Shown: positions 53,705 through 55,645 of the stretch, one piece after another
How the letters are laid out: every line of letters starts with the position of its first letter
Numbering within the stretch: position 1 is the first letter of the stretch
Assembly (NCBI GenBank): GCA_019058245.1
Contig: JAHPZJ010000022.1
Span: forward strand, 1-55,645
Source: Promethearchaeota archaeon
GTDB lineage: Archaea > Asgardarchaeota > Lokiarchaeia > Sigyniarchaeales > SOKP01
Length of the DNA stretch: 55,645 nucleotides
Reading direction: 5' to 3'
Translations under genes and position numbers: made by a program
The notes under the pieces: generated by a model
What the model was told of the DNA's origin: nothing
The model's input: the letters and a program-made list of their open reading frames with translations, nothing else
Databases searched by the model: none

Positions 53705-55540
53705 TTACTTGAATATCTGTTTCTTATGATATATTTTAATAATAATACTACTAATAGCTATCCCGGAAAATAGAGTAATAAAAAGTCCCATAATGAAGTA
53801 ATCTAAACCTATCCAAAAATCTGGAACACTCCCAGTTATATTCTTTGATAAAATTAACCATTGAAAGGAAAGATGTCCTAAGGTGTCATTCGCATAAAAT
53901 GTTACATTTGCAGTACCTTCGGGTACGAAGTTCCATATTTGCGAGGGAATAGTAAAATTTACTACATCTACTATAATCACAGGAGTCCGATCTTCAATAG
54001 TATACCAGACAGTTTCTAAATTGGGGTCTGTAATTGTCATATTGAAAGTGGGTGGAGTAGTACCGAATACATCTCCAGATACAGGGGAATATATTGTAAT
54101 TACTGGAGCAAGGGTGTCTTTTTGTACAACAACCTGAGCATTCCCTATATTTCCTGGTAAGTCGCTTGCGTAAAATGTGAGTGTAATATTACCATCAGAT
54201 AGAGCATCCCATGCAGTTTGATCAATTATTCCACTCAAACTTGTGAATGGATAGTTTGTAGCACTATTATTAATTTTATACCATCTGGAAACTAAATAAT
54301 CCTCAGCAATGGTAAGTGTAAAATCTGGTGCAGTCTCGTTAAACACATCATCATTAGGTGAAAGGATAGTTATCCGTGGTGCCCCATCTTCAGCTATTGG
54401 TAAATAATCTTTACTTTGAGCAGATCCACTTATATTGTATGGTCCATATTGGGCATCCACAATTCCATCTACAGGATTAGCATCTGGTCCAGTAAGATTA
54501 TCCCAGTAATTTCCAATTGTCGTGCTATTCCAAAAATTATTTGACCCATCATCAACCGCATGCTTTTGATTTCTGAGAAATACATTTTCATAAAATTGAT
54601 TATTACCAGAACTTGAAGTACAATTTATCCCAATTTCTCCATTATCATATATCCAATTTTCATAACTTTCCGCATAATTAGAATCATTTAAGAGTATACC
54701 ATACAATTTATTATTATTGATGTTGTTAGACTCAATAGTAGTATCATTACTTCGATAACATAAGATTCCGTGTTCCTTACTATCATAAATAGTATTACTC
54801 ATTAAAGTATTATTATAACTTCCCATTAAATAAATACCGCTACTAGTATGATTATATACTATGTTTCCAGAAAGTTCATTGAATTCCCCAGTCATAACTC
54901 TAATTCCATAGCGTGAATTGTTATAAATAGTATTCCCTGAAATAACATTATAGGAACTATTAACATTTAATCCAATTCCATCAAGCGTACTATCATAAAT
55001 TCTATTTCCAGAAACAGTATTCATACTACTATTGAATAGATATACTCCTCCACCAGGATTATCGAAAAAATCATTGTTTGAAATAAGACCATTTGTGGTA
55101 TTTTGTAGATGTATTCCTGCATAATAAGCTGGTCCTACTTGCCACGCATCTCTGAAAATACAATTTCTAATAATAAAATGCTTTCTTGAATTAAGAATTG
55201 AAATACCAGGACCAATACCACCAGTAGAATTAAATGTGTGCCCCTCGATAATATAGGGATCCCCTGAAGTTCCAGTTCCTTGAGTACACCACTGTTGGGT
55301 TCTTGCCCATGTCCAATTTAATAGATTACCTGGTAGATCATTTATCATGATATCACTATACGAACCTGATAACTTCAAATTTTTAGTAAAATCTTTAGAC
55401 GCTGGATCATCATTCAAGAAATTTTGTTTATTTGTGTATAAACTAAGATTTATTGAAAGAAAACCTAAAGTAAATATGATTATCATAAATACTGAGGCGC
55501 TAATTTTTGTTCTTGCGTGAGTTTTTATTTTTTTCATCAA
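53705..55540 (-). CDS. NosD-like right-handed beta-helix surface protein
   Basis: 611 residues with a signal peptide (KIKTHARTKISA, then a hydrophobic stretch) and a C-terminal membrane helix. From about residue 95 to 345 it is a parallel beta-helix built of repeated 'NxIYxNxxxGI' coils (SGNRIYDSTLDGIGL, SGNTIYNNSRYGIRV, SNTIYDSKEHGILC), as in NosD and CASH-domain proteins. After it come two Ig-like repeats each starting with 'ITILSP' or 'ITIYSP' and ending in 'FYANDTLG'. It is probably an extracellular carbohydrate-binding or adhesive protein. No catalytic residues can be assigned. Confidence 0.85.
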   Translation of the reverse strand: MMKKIKTHARTKISASVFMIIIFTLGFLSINLSLYTNKQNFLNDDPASKDFTKNLKLSGSYSDIMINDLPGNLLNWTWARTQQWCTQGTGTSGDPYIIEGHTFNSTGGIGPGISILNSRKHFIIRNCIFRDAWQVGPAYYAGIHLQNTTNGLISNNDFFDNPGGGVYLFNSSMNTVSGNRIYDSTLDGIGLNVNSSYNVISGNTIYNNSRYGIRVMTGEFNELSGNIVYNHTSSGIYLMGSYNNTLMSNTIYDSKEHGILCYRSNDTTIESNNINNNKLYGILLNDSNYAESYENWIYDNGEIGINCTSSSGNNQFYENVFLRNQKHAVDDGSNNFWNSTTIGNYWDNLTGPDANPVDGIVDAQYGPYNISGSAQSKDYLPIAEDGAPRITILSPNDDVFNETAPDFTLTIAEDYLVSRWYKINNSATNYPFTSLSGIIDQTAWDALSDGNITLTFYASDLPGNIGNAQVVVQKDTLAPVITIYSPVSGDVFGTTPPTFNMTITDPNLETVWYTIEDRTPVIIVDVVNFTIPSQIWNFVPEGTANVTFYANDTLGHLSFQWLILSKNITGSVPDFWIGLDYFIMGLFITLFSGIAISSIIIKIYHKKQIFK

Positions 55541-55645
55541 ATATCACTTCGAAATTATACTTTTTATTATATTTATATATAGAGTAATAAGTATTAGTTC
55601 TTTTAACAATTATTTATTTTTAACTGACAATAATGTAAAAATTAA

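Noticed and set aside
1..55645. CRISPR arrays, tRNA, rRNA genes and insertion sequences
   Set aside because: No regularly spaced repeats, cloverleaf-like GC islands, or transposase genes were seen by eye on either strand.

Overview
The window is about 55.6 kb of very AT-rich DNA with archaeal features: TATA-box promoters, a GGTG-type Shine-Dalgarno in front of many genes, T-tract ends, an ER/archaeal-type signal peptidase with a Ser-His dyad, an archaeal SNF2/SWIM pair and an FrhB-family F420 protein. Together with the anaerobic acyl-CoA gene content, this looks most like an Asgard (Lokiarchaeia-like) archaeon with a fermentative or syntrophic life. That placement is inference from style and content; no rRNA or tRNA gene was found.

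Layout. 0-9 kb: an alpha/beta hydrolase, an electron-transfer flavoprotein pair (EtfB plus EtfA with a ferredoxin domain), a molybdopterin oxidoreductase with its ferredoxin subunit, an acyl-CoA ligase, a small membrane protein and a zinc alcohol dehydrogenase resembling alicyclic hydroxyacyl-CoA dehydrogenases. 9-12 kb: a MaoC hydratase, a membrane protein and a double nitroreductase. 12.2-18.9 kb: one forward operon with an acyl-CoA ligase, an atypical thiolase, a BcrB/HgdB-type iron-sulfur subunit, a hotdog hydratase, a ketopantoate-reductase-type dehydrogenase and a BadF/HgdC-type ATP-dependent activator. This is an ATP-driven benzoyl-CoA reductase or 2-hydroxyacyl-CoA dehydratase-like module with only one large subunit visible. 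19-23.5 kb: a membrane protein, a large surface protein and a gap holding hairpins.

23.5-33.6 kb: a second ferredoxin-EtfA/EtfB pair, an acyl-CoA dehydrogenase, a pyrophosphatase, an MBL hydrolase, a two-part B12-dependent acyl-CoA mutase with altered active-site residues, an FrhB-TrmB fusion, a remnant of a second B12 subunit and the MeaB GTPase. 33.8-39.3 kb: a membrane-bound winged-helix regulator, the SWIM and SNF2 proteins and a tandem-repeat membrane protein. 39.4-45.1 kb: threonine synthesis (ThrH, ThrC, homoserine dehydrogenase, ACT protein) lying between the two halves of a CoA-transferase. 45.1-47.2 kb: a cobalamin adenosyltransferase gene disturbed by a homing-endonuclease insertion. 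47.3-55.6 kb: thiolase plus DUF35 protein, a membrane-anchored M28 peptidase, a lipid kinase, a zinc-ribbon protein, signal peptidase I, a small membrane protein and a NosD-like beta-helix surface protein.

The genes fit together as activation of acids to CoA esters, beta-oxidation-like steps, B12-dependent skeleton rearrangement and thiolysis, with electrons collected by two ferredoxin-carrying ETFs that may bifurcate. The strongest items for follow-up are the interrupted cobO locus, the mutase with replaced catalytic residues, the FrhB-TrmB fusion, the single-subunit BcrB-like cluster, and three genes that seem to start on CTG, ATT or ATA behind well-placed Shine-Dalgarno sequences.
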